Source: a virus. From it: a DNA stretch of 35,061 bases. Below, piece by piece: positions 1-8,017 of the stretch. The notes beneath the pieces were generated by a model. That model saw only the letters and a list, made by a program, of their open reading frames with translations. It made no database searches and was not told where the DNA came from. The stretch lies in the IMG/VR virus record IMGVR_UViG_3300025809_000056, positions 1 through 35,061 of that record, one strand, 5' to 3'. A program made the translations under genes and the position numbers. Numbering within the stretch: the stretch's first letter is position 1; the number at the start of each line of letters is the position of its first letter.

Positions 1-1119
1 TGTTGCACTTGTTAAGTCTAGTTTATCAGTACCCAACGCGTTAATTTCAGTATGTAATTCGTTAATAGCACCAACGTTATTCGTTGATGTAGTATCTAGT
101 GTTTGGTCTCTTACACCTGCAGTTTCTCCAACACCAGTACGAAGTAACAATGAGTTCACCGCATCTGATAACGTAGTGTCTGCAATCGATAAAACACTAT
201 CGTCTGCGATGAAACCTGCACCAATTCTACTTTGTATTGTTTCTTGGTCAGTGTGTAGTTCGCTAATTGCACCTGTGACGGTTACTGCAGCAGTATCTAA
301 TGCATTTTCATCGGCAATGTAACCAAGACCTAGTCGATTTTCAAGAACTTGTATCTCTTCTTGTGCTGTGTTTAATTCAACCTCTTCTGCGTTAATAGCA
401 GATACCAAATCAGTCTTATCAGTAATATCAACATTTAGTAATGTTATATCACCAATGTCTATCATTAATTCGTTTAATGCAACAACCGCATCGTAATTTG
501 CTAGTTGAATATCATCAGCTACACCAGCTGCTGTAACTAATCGAACAGCACGAGCCTGTCCTGATAACTCTTCAGTTGATAACAGACTTATGCCATTGAT
601 ACTAGTAGCGCCGGCTAACTGAAGCTGATTAGTAGTTGTAAAGTTAGTAGAAGAACCAAATACAACTATAATTGAATCGTCAACATATACAAGTTTACCA
701 CCAGCCCAAGTTGAACCAGACTGGGTAATATCTTCACCAATATGTGTACTCCAATCTTGAGGAGCATTATGATTAATGACAAACGTCTGATGAGGAACAT
801 AATAGTTACCAGCATCGACACCTTGAACCAAGTCGACTGAATTAGAAGATACTAAAACATTGCCCTTATCATAGCTACCAACAGTAACCGAATTGTCGCC
901 AACCGAATCATAGACCGTTTCAGAGTTTAGATTGAAGTTTGTTGTTGTGGCAAAGGCATGGTTACCTGCACTACGAGTAGTTCCAACTTCAGTAACAGCA
1001 TCGGTAAATGTAGATACTAATTCTGAATTAGCGCCAACATCTAACGATATATCATTTAGCTTTTGTCGTAGTTCTTCAACAGAATTAGATGTTACAACTT
1101 GTGTAGTCTTATTTGTCAT
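1..1119 (-). CDS. Tail fibre / virion structural protein, N-terminal part (runs off the left edge)
   Basis: An open frame of 373 codons begins with ATG at 1119 and has no stop before the window edge, so only the N-terminal part is present. The first ~30 residues are helical (VEELRQKLNDISLDVG). A beta-rich, Ser/Thr/Asn-rich section follows at about 40-190, then a section from about 240 with fibre-like repeats: GLGYIADENALDTAAVTVTG and GAGFIADDSVLSIADTTLSD, and two copies of GAI(S/N)ELHT. Such heptad-like ELHTE segments with short repeats are typical of trimeric phage fibres. It overlaps the preceding 73-residue gene by 11 bases and has a perfect late promoter 130 bases upstream, so it is a late virion gene. 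Being last after the baseplate genes fits a fibre. The exact fibre type and its receptor cannot be told. Confidence 0.85.
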   Translation of the reverse strand, partial: MTNKTTQVVTSNSVEELRQKLNDISLDVGANSELVSTFTDAVTEVGTTRSAGNHAFATTTNFNLNSETVYDSVGDNSVTVGSYDKGNVLVSSNSVDLVQGVDAGNYYVPHQTFVINHNAPQDWSTHIGEDITQSGSTWAGGKLVYVDDSIIVVFGSSTNFTTTNQLQLAGATSINGISLLSTEELSGQARAVRLVTAAGVADDIQLANYDAVVALNELMIDIGDITLLNVDITDKTDLVSAINAEEVELNTAQEEIQVLENRLGLGYIADENALDTAAVTVTGAISELHTDQETIQSRIGAGFIADDSVLSIADTTLSDAVNSLLLRTGVGETAGVRDQTLDTTSTNNVGAINELHTEINALGTDKLDLTSAT

Positions 1120-1330
1120 TATTGACCTCAATCAACTTATGTATTAGATTCTTTAGTTCTTGTACTTCATTCTTTAAGTTATTTATCTCATCCCGCCCAA
1201 CACTTCTGGCAGACTTCTGAGCTAACCTTTGAGAATAAGCATCGTTATTAGTATTTATAATAGCAGTCGAGGACAGATCCCTTTTTAAATTAGGATTGTC
1301 CTCAACGATAGCCTTACCTGTCTTTTTCAT
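1109..1330 (-). CDS. Small coiled-coil protein, unknown function
   Basis: 73 residues. A Lys-rich N-terminus leads into a region (SSTAIINTNNDAYSQRL, residues about 21-37) that looks like a motif in small virion-associated proteins of other T4-like marine phages. That resemblance is from memory and untested. The C-terminal ~28 residues (INNLKNEVQELKNLIHKLIE) form a clear leucine-heptad coiled coil. A ribosome-binding sequence (AGGT) sits just before the ATG at 1330. It lies between the giant DUF4815-type protein and the fibre, overlapping the fibre start by 11 bases, so an assembly or virion role is likely. It also carries the late promoter of the next gene. Confidence 0.8.
   Translation of the reverse strand: MKKTGKAIVEDNPNLKRDLSSTAIINTNNDAYSQRLAQKSARSVGRDEINNLKNEVQELKNLIHKLIEVNNDK
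1252..1259 (-). promoter_or_regulatory. Late promoter (TATAAATA) for the left-end fibre gene
   Basis: A perfect TATAAATA octamer on the minus strand, the T4 late-promoter -10 element recognised by the gp55 sigma factor with gp33 and the sliding clamp. It lies inside the coding sequence of the 73-residue gene, about 130 bases upstream of the fibre start at 1119, so it would give the fibre gene its own late transcript. Confidence 0.6.
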
Positions 1331-1339
1331 TTTTACCTA

Positions 1340-4300
1340 TTAAATAGTTGCGATAGCTCTAAAGTCTCTTACTGTAGGTACTGAAGATGAGTTCTGAGAT
1401 TTTAATACAATTTTAACAGCGAACGATTTAAAACCACTTCCATTATCAACGCTGAAATGCGAATCACTATATACATCACCATCATTAGTTTGTAGTGGAG
1501 TAACTGGTGTAATTTCAGTCCAAGCTACGTCGTCAAACGCTACTTGATCTTCAGATACTGCCTTATAGAAAACCTTAATATCTGCTTCTGATGGCTTATT
1601 CAGTGACATATAAATGTCTAACTGATCAGCTTCACTACTAAGATCGACTTGCTTTGTTATATACTTAGCAGCTGAAGTAGTACCTGTTGTTTCAGTATCA
1701 GCAACTAATGTACCATTCACTGAATATTTATTATCAGTATTATCATTGATTCTATTCTGAACAGCAATAACAGAAGCTCTGTTTAAATCAAGTACGGGTG
1801 TTATATTATCAATGCCACTATTTGTTAATGTTGCTGTTACTGAGAATGACTTACCACCTGATAAACGTAGATTTTCGTTTGGCTGTGATGCTACCATATA
1901 CGGACGATCAAAATAAGTATTAGTATTAGCAGCAATCTGATTAAATGTATCTACACTATAGTTAGCTTGACTGTTAGAATCAACAGATGCAGCTTGAGTT
2001 GCCTGAAGTGAATATGTAATAGTTGCTTCTTTAAATTCAATTGACTGTACAGATGGTTTGAATACATCCATTGTTTGATTTTCAGTAGCTTTAACTACGT
2101 TACCACCAAACTGAGAATCTTCAGTAGTTACATTTTGACCAGCTATTTCGATAACATAGGAATCTAATTCAGATGTTTTTACATCATGCGTTCCATTTAA
2201 ACTAGCAGCAGGAATACCATTAACAGTTCCACTAACACCGCTTATTGTTACTTGGTGAGTTGCATCTGTTGTTGAATACATACCATGATTTCTATGTTGT
2301 ACTTTAACTTTAACGTTTGAAGAATCATTAGTTCCAGATAATGGATTATTTGTCAACTTCTTAAGAGGCAACACATCATTAACTAAAGTTACAGTCTGAG
2401 GTGATGTATCGAACACTGCACGCTTAAGGTTAAACTTAAGATCTTTATTTTGCTCTGGAGACCAAGTTGAAGCGTTAGCCGAAGTAAAGAATACACCATT
2501 ATACGGTTGTTTGATTACTCTAAAATCAGCATTAGTTAGATCATATCCACCTGTTTCAGATACGAATACTTTATATATGTCAGAGTTAGACACTATAACG
2601 ATAGCATATTCTGATCCAGTTTGAAGATGAACTGGATAATCGAATGATATTGTCTTAGCTACTGAGGCATCAGCCGAAGTTGTAATTGTATTTGGGTAAA
2701 TGACTACTTCAGTACCAGGAATAATCTTCTGAGTTGGTATTCCATTTTCAGCAGTACGAATAGATACAGAAACTGGTATAGATGTATCAATTGTAGCAAA
2801 GAATAAATCTAATTCGGTAACGTATACTCCACCTGGCTTGTCGATAACAAACGTTTGAGCAAGTGGATCGTAGTATTTAACAATTTCTGTTTTTACTTCG
2901 TATACAGACTCAGTAACTGCTTTACTATCTGATACTTCACGAGTAGCTATACGTGGAATCTTTGTATTTACTATTGTTTTCTCTACTGTTTCAAGTAATC
3001 CCTGAGCAAAGAATGATTCAGATGCTTTCGTGGTTGCGTCATCATCACTATTATTTGCATTATCTATGAGTTTAAATTCACGTGTACCTGTCTTAAACTG
3101 TAGTAGATCATTACGTGGAATAATAAACGAACCTTTAACACTACCAGTTGAATCAGTTATAATAGAAGTTGTTCCATCTGGATGAGCTGTTTCGCCTTCA
3201 TACGTTTCAACCGCAGTTTGATCAGAGAATTCAACAAAAGCAGCTTCTGATCTAGCGTAAGCAGAAATATTTGTACCCGAGAAGTAAGGAAAAACTTGAG
3301 TATCAGGTTTAAGCAGTTGAGCATGAAAGTATACTTTACGAGATCGCATAAAGGGAATAAAGTTAATTTCTAATATTTTATCATCTAATACTTTAGTTTC
3401 AATATCAGAAGTAACGTATGATTCTATACCAGTACGATTCGCAGTACCAGTAAGGGTTCCAGCTGTGATTGTTGTTTTATCAACGCGAATTAAACCTGCA
3501 CTGGATACCGGTATGCCTTGGTTCCTTGCTTGCTTTGCTTCATTTTTTGACACTTTGGTTTTGGAATTAGATGATGTACTTGTTAAATCGCTACCTGTCC
3601 AGTTATTTTCCCATTCATTCCAGACTGTACCAAAAACACCGCTTTCTTCACTCATCTGTACAAATTGGTCATATATGCCATTATCGTCGATAATAACATC
3701 TGGACGACGTTCGACTTCTTTCCATTCGTCTGATTCAGGGGAAAGCTTAATAGTACCTTCCCATACAGCAACAGAATATGGATTAACTAATTGAGCATAT
3801 GTTGAATATGGTTGGTTAACTTCAGAAACATTAGCAGTGATTGGTAATGTTACTATACCTCCAGCATGTTTAGTACACGTACCAGTATCTCCAACTTTAC
3901 GTACTAGGTTAACCGATCGCTCGTCAAACATTGGACGAAGAATACCATTACTTTTATCAACTGAAACAGCGTAATCTTCATTAGCAGAATTACCAACGTT
4001 ATGACCATAGAATGCATCAGTGATAAAACCATTCTTAAAACGCATATCACCTGTAGCACTATCAAAGATTTGCGCTTCTGATGCTGACTTTTCTAATAAA
4101 GATAACGAAGTGTAATATTCAAGAGTGTTAATTCTTTTCTCTAGTTTACCGATATCGTTCATTGAGTATCTACGATTATCTACCATTTTAGGAAGAATAT
4201 CTGTCTCATTAAATACGTATGGGTTAACTCTAATTGTATATAGTGTAATCGAATCTTGTATATTCTCTGGCTCTCTAGGATTAACATCTGAGATACCTTT

Positions 4301-6583
4301 AACAATTTTAAACTCACCGCTCGTGGTCAATGCAAGTTTATCAATTCGAGATAAGTAGAATGTAATATCTGTAGAAACTGTTCCAACTGGCTGAATTGCA
4401 TTAGCCGAAGATGTACCAGTACCAGTAGAGAATTCACTACCTACAGTTGCTCCGCTTCGTGCCTTAGTAGGTCTAAAGTCGATGCAATCACGAAGTTCTA
4501 ATCCACCAAACTGTGGAATATCTTCAAAGGCTGGATATGAATCAACTGAGAAATAATCACCACCTGCTGCCGAATGTTGAAATGCATTATATGTTACAGT
4601 GAAGGTACCAGCTGGTAATGTTTGACCACCTTTAAGAGTAACTGCACCGTTAGTGTAAAAGTTTGAACGTTGACCATTGTCTAATATGAACTTATCAGTA
4701 ACATCAGTGCCTTGTGAATCTACAATCGACGTTAACGATACAATATCAACTTCGCTTAATGCGTAAGTCTGAGTACCACCAACGTAAGTAATAACATCAG
4801 CTACATCTGATTGCAACACCTTAGATTTTGCAGAACCATTAGTAACTTGAACATTAAATATGCCTTGGGCTAAACCACTACCATTTGATGTAATACCACT
4901 AACAGTGACTGTAGATGAACCAACGCCTGCTACATTCGAATCAGCCATTTCAACTGGTACCGTAGCTCCATTGTCATCAACAATAATGACATCATCATTA
5001 TTAGCTAAAGTTGTTCCTGCTGGCATATTAAAGGTAGCTTGATTAGCTGTGATGTTACCAGTAGATTGAATTCGAACACGCGCAATGTAATCTGCAGTAT
5101 GATTAGCACCTGTTTTTAGCGTTTGAATGGCATCAGCTGGTAGTTTATAAACTAATGTATTTTCGCCTGTTTCGTATAACGTAACATTACCACCAAGGAA
5201 GTTACCGTCGAAACCAGTAGAAGACTGCACAAATTCATGAACTTGAGAAAAGGTTTTTCCTGCATTCATAGATAAGTCAAAGATATACATGCGATACTCG
5301 CCGCCTGTGATTTCAAAACCACGAGCTCGACATGTACCTATAACAGCGTTACCTACGTCTTCTAAATTAATGACTGTATAGTTATCAATATCAGGAGTAC
5401 CACTAACACCTGTAAGTTTAACATAGTTACCAAAGCCAGTAGAACTTACGACACCGTTTGTTGTTTTTTGGTCTTCACTACTACGAGTCTTATCGACTTC
5501 AACATAACGAGTAGCTAAATTTTCAACCCTAAAACCTTTTACGTATGCAACAGAAGGCTCAACTCCAATAGCAATCTTTAGAACATCTCCACCTTCCGCA
5601 GCGGTTAAATAACCACCATTTCCGGCTTCGTTGTTTAAATGCTCACGCATATCTAAAACATATGGTCTAACTACATAATCACCTGACTCTTCGAATGTAC
5701 GTCTGGCTAAACGATCAGTAAGTTCAGTATCTATTTTTTCAGTTACTTGCGACTGAATGATACCAGAATTAATTCTGAGTAACACTACATAGTCATTAAC
5801 AGTACGTGCAGTAAGATCTAAAGATTCCTTTATTAGCGAAGTTTCAATCTTATATCTATTTGCACCAGGAGCTGCAGAGTTAGGAACTCCGGCTGCGTTA
5901 TCAAGTAGGTTGGTATCTTCTGCTGAAGATACTAGAGACTCAGTAACCTGAAGACCAACGATATAGCTTGGAGTATTTGAATACTTATCTAAGACTAAAG
6001 TAGATTGAGGAACATAAACGAAAGTACCAGATATGAAGTAGATACCTTCTTCAATAGAGGCTAAACTACCTTGCCCAATAGGATCAGCTATTGTAGATCC
6101 ACCAGCGCCGCCAACTGTAGCAGTACGTGGAGTTTCAGCATCATCGCTTGTTAATACTTCGCCCGCAATAAATACCTTTTGAGTATTTGAAGTACCTGAG
6201 CTCGTGTATTGTACAAATAATGTATCAGCATCTGAATTTTCAGATTGGACTACATGTAATACTAAAGCACTAACTCCATTAGTTCCACCTGTAACAGTAG
6301 TACCAACAAATTCACTTAAATATGAATTAGCTGCCGCTTCAACCTTAATATAATCATATGATGTGTTAATTGAAACCTTACCGGCAACAACTCTAGAACC
6401 ATCATTAAAGTTATATTGACCAAATCGGTCGATCTGAGATTGCAATGCAGTTTGCATTTGCGTAAGTTCTCTAACCTGAACTGATTTACCAGGACGAAAC
6501 AAGATTCGATGATAGTTATCAGTTTCATCAAAGTCGTCATAGTATGGGCTAATATTGTAATTTTTTACTTTAGTTATACTCAT
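1340..6583 (-). CDS. Very large virion structural protein, DUF4815 type, baseplate/tail-fibre associated
   Basis: 1747 residues. The N-terminus (NYNISPYYDDFDETDNYHRI followed by LFRPGKSVQVRELTQMQTAL) is the signature of the DUF4815 family of phage structural proteins, common in marine T4-like phages next to the baseplate genes. After a short module of the GTxVTGGTNGVSA type (about 90-160) the protein is long and beta-rich. A later segment (about 1240-1400) contains YYDPLAQTFVIDKPGGVYVT and two further beta domains. In T4 the genes after gp8 are gp9, gp10, gp11 and gp12. This one protein occupies that place, so it may take over part of the wedge-pin or fibre-connector role. That is inference from position; no gp10 similarity is visible to me. 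A late promoter lies at 6623-6630. Confidence 0.88.
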   Translation of the reverse strand: MSITKVKNYNISPYYDDFDETDNYHRILFRPGKSVQVRELTQMQTALQSQIDRFGQYNFNDGSRVVAGKVSINTSYDYIKVEAAANSYLSEFVGTTVTGGTNGVSALVLHVVQSENSDADTLFVQYTSSGTSNTQKVFIAGEVLTSDDAETPRTATVGGAGGSTIADPIGQGSLASIEEGIYFISGTFVYVPQSTLVLDKYSNTPSYIVGLQVTESLVSSAEDTNLLDNAAGVPNSAAPGANRYKIETSLIKESLDLTARTVNDYVVLLRINSGIIQSQVTEKIDTELTDRLARRTFEESGDYVVRPYVLDMREHLNNEAGNGGYLTAAEGGDVLKIAIGVEPSVAYVKGFRVENLATRYVEVDKTRSSEDQKTTNGVVSSTGFGNYVKLTGVSGTPDIDNYTVINLEDVGNAVIGTCRARGFEITGGEYRMYIFDLSMNAGKTFSQVHEFVQSSTGFDGNFLGGNVTLYETGENTLVYKLPADAIQTLKTGANHTADYIARVRIQSTGNITANQATFNMPAGTTLANNDDVIIVDDNGATVPVEMADSNVAGVGSSTVTVSGITSNGSGLAQGIFNVQVTNGSAKSKVLQSDVADVITYVGGTQTYALSEVDIVSLTSIVDSQGTDVTDKFILDNGQRSNFYTNGAVTLKGGQTLPAGTFTVTYNAFQHSAAGGDYFSVDSYPAFEDIPQFGGLELRDCIDFRPTKARSGATVGSEFSTGTGTSSANAIQPVGTVSTDITFYLSRIDKLALTTSGEFKIVKGISDVNPREPENIQDSITLYTIRVNPYVFNETDILPKMVDNRRYSMNDIGKLEKRINTLEYYTSLSLLEKSASEAQIFDSATGDMRFKNGFITDAFYGHNVGNSANEDYAVSVDKSNGILRPMFDERSVNLVRKVGDTGTCTKHAGGIVTLPITANVSEVNQPYSTYAQLVNPYSVAVWEGTIKLSPESDEWKEVERRPDVIIDDNGIYDQFVQMSEESGVFGTVWNEWENNWTGSDLTSTSSNSKTKVSKNEAKQARNQGIPVSSAGLIRVDKTTITAGTLTGTANRTGIESYVTSDIETKVLDDKILEINFIPFMRSRKVYFHAQLLKPDTQVFPYFSGTNISAYARSEAAFVEFSDQTAVETYEGETAHPDGTTSIITDSTGSVKGSFIIPRNDLLQFKTGTREFKLIDNANNSDDDATTKASESFFAQGLLETVEKTIVNTKIPRIATREVSDSKAVTESVYEVKTEIVKYYDPLAQTFVIDKPGGVYVTELDLFFATIDTSIPVSVSIRTAENGIPTQKIIPGTEVVIYPNTITTSADASVAKTISFDYPVHLQTGSEYAIVIVSNSDIYKVFVSETGGYDLTNADFRVIKQPYNGVFFTSANASTWSPEQNKDLKFNLKRAVFDTSPQTVTLVNDVLPLKKLTNNPLSGTNDSSNVKVKVQHRNHGMYSTTDATHQVTISGVSGTVNGIPAASLNGTHDVKTSELDSYVIEIAGQNVTTEDSQFGGNVVKATENQTMDVFKPSVQSIEFKEATITYSLQATQAASVDSNSQANYSVDTFNQIAANTNTYFDRPYMVASQPNENLRLSGGKSFSVTATLTNSGIDNITPVLDLNRASVIAVQNRINDNTDNKYSVNGTLVADTETTGTTSAAKYITKQVDLSSEADQLDIYMSLNKPSEADIKVFYKAVSEDQVAFDDVAWTEITPVTPLQTNDGDVYSDSHFSVDNGSGFKSFAVKIVLKSQNSSSVPTVRDFRAIATI

Positions 6584-6622
6584 TTTGTCTCTCTAAAATG
6601 GGTTATTGAATATCTATGTTAT

Positions 6623-6630
6623 TATTTATA
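6623..6630 (-). promoter_or_regulatory. Late promoter (TATAAATA) for the DUF4815-type gene
   Basis: A perfect TATAAATA octamer on the minus strand in the 54-base gap between gp8 and the large structural gene, 40 bases upstream of its start codon. Position and sequence match T4-type late promoters. Confidence 0.75.
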
Positions 6631-6637
6631 ACAGCTC

Positions 6638-7993
6638 CTAGAATTCAATAATTAGCTTAATGTCTTCAATCTGTGATGCTGATCGACTGATCGGATCTCT
6701 GTTTTCTAAGAATATCATTTTTCCAGAATTATCATCAAAACTAGGAGCAATCGCATGTGATACACTAATCAATCCGACCGTTGCACCGCCAGTTGATGTT
6801 ACTGTTTCAGATGCATCGAATTCTTCGTAACCAGTTTTATCATTTTGTGTATAGTATATAAGACCACCTGGAGTATCAACATAAGCGATGAACGCTTGAG
6901 CTCCACTTGTTCCACCTGTAAGTACCTCATCTTTTACAAAGGTACCTGAAGGAGCGTTACCAGAGTAACTAACAGCCTTTAAAGTTTGAACAGTATCAGC
7001 AGTAATCAATGAACTACTAAAGGTTGGATTCTTAATTAAACAAATCTGTCTAAAATCATTAGCAACAGTAATGTCGCCAGAAGCTCCATCTAGAACAGCA
7101 CGTAGAGATACAAAGAAACCACCGAGTTCTTTAACTGGGTCAGTACCGTGACCAGCACCAGGTTCGATAATCGCAACGGCTTCAGCGCCGGTACCATCAC
7201 CTGTAATAACTACATCAGTTTGAGTATAGTTAGCACCAATCGTATTAACAGTAATACTTGTTATTTGTCCACCTACGATATTAGCGGTGGCTGTTGCTCC
7301 AGTTCCATCTCCAGTAATACCAATCGTAGCTGAAGTATAACCAGAACCAACTTCAGTAACCTTAATATGCTGAACGCCTTGAGCTCCAGCCAAAGCGCCA
7401 GAAGCGTCTTGCGCTCCATGCTGTGCAGTATCAAACGCATCTAGACCTTGACTTGCTGCTGTGGTTGATATATCTAATGTCTTGACCGGCATATAAGAAG
7501 TAGTTAAAAAGTTAGTAACGTCGGTAGTACCTAACGTATACATATACTTCCAGTTATAGCCGTCTGAATCAGACGAAGGAGAAGCATCAGTATGTGTTGG
7601 TTGAATAGTACTAGTAGTCGCTGTTGATGATACACCAACTAACTTGTATATTTTAAATTCTGAAGTGATTACATAGAAAACTCTATCGTATATCAAGCTA
7701 TCACTTGAATCCCAAGGAACATATGTTGAACCAGCCGTCCAGTTATGACGAGGAACTACATTAGAAACAGAACCACCTGCAACTTTAGTTATACCTACAA
7801 GCTGTTCATACGCTTCGTTAATCTCGTCAATTGTATCACGAGGTACTGGAGGAGCGCTATCAGTTACATCTGACGTTGAATCAGACCAGGCATCAGTTTT
7901 GCCTATTCCGATATACATGTTGTTTGCTGATATATCAGATTTGAAATTCTCAGCATTCAGAAATCTGAAGTTTGAAGTTACTATTGCTGCCAT
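6638..7993 (-). CDS. 8: Baseplate wedge subunit gp8
   Basis: 451 residues, against 334 for T4 gp8. Landmarks of T4 gp8 are in order: AIVTSNFR at the N-terminus, MYIGIGKTDAWSD (T4 has ITFGRSEPWSS), VVPRHNWTAG (T4 AVIPRRDWGD), NWKYMY, FRQICLIKNPTF (T4 FRQISIITNPL) and near the end SGKMIFLENRDPI with a terminal IKLIIEF. gp8 is a wedge protein that binds gp10, gp7 and gp6 in the baseplate. The extra length comes from two inserts: a GxGYTxxxIxITGDGTGA repeat module at about 210-280, and a GTSGAQAFIAYV module at about 360-420. Both also turn up in neighbouring baseplate proteins. A late promoter lies 57 bases upstream. Confidence 0.93.
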   Translation of the reverse strand: MAAIVTSNFRFLNAENFKSDISANNMYIGIGKTDAWSDSTSDVTDSAPPVPRDTIDEINEAYEQLVGITKVAGGSVSNVVPRHNWTAGSTYVPWDSSDSLIYDRVFYVITSEFKIYKLVGVSSTATTSTIQPTHTDASPSSDSDGYNWKYMYTLGTTDVTNFLTTSYMPVKTLDISTTAASQGLDAFDTAQHGAQDASGALAGAQGVQHIKVTEVGSGYTSATIGITGDGTGATATANIVGGQITSITVNTIGANYTQTDVVITGDGTGAEAVAIIEPGAGHGTDPVKELGGFFVSLRAVLDGASGDITVANDFRQICLIKNPTFSSSLITADTVQTLKAVSYSGNAPSGTFVKDEVLTGGTSGAQAFIAYVDTPGGLIYYTQNDKTGYEEFDASETVTSTGGATVGLISVSHAIAPSFDDNSGKMIFLENRDPISRSASQIEDIKLIIEF

Positions 7994-8017
7994 GGTGATT
8001 TCCTTTAATAAGAACTA

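Noticed and set aside
1182-1191. Second near-late-promoter (GATAAATA) in the 73-residue gene
   Set aside because: One mismatch from consensus, and a perfect octamer lies 60 bases upstream.
3465-3794. Plus-strand open frame of 109 codons inside the large structural gene
   Set aside because: Antisense shadow of a well-supported minus-strand gene; composition is not protein-like and there is no start signal.
6316-6540. Minus-strand frame of 74 codons within the N-terminal region of the 1747-residue gene
   Set aside because: Out-of-frame shadow of the conserved DUF4815 N-terminus; no ribosome-binding site of its own.
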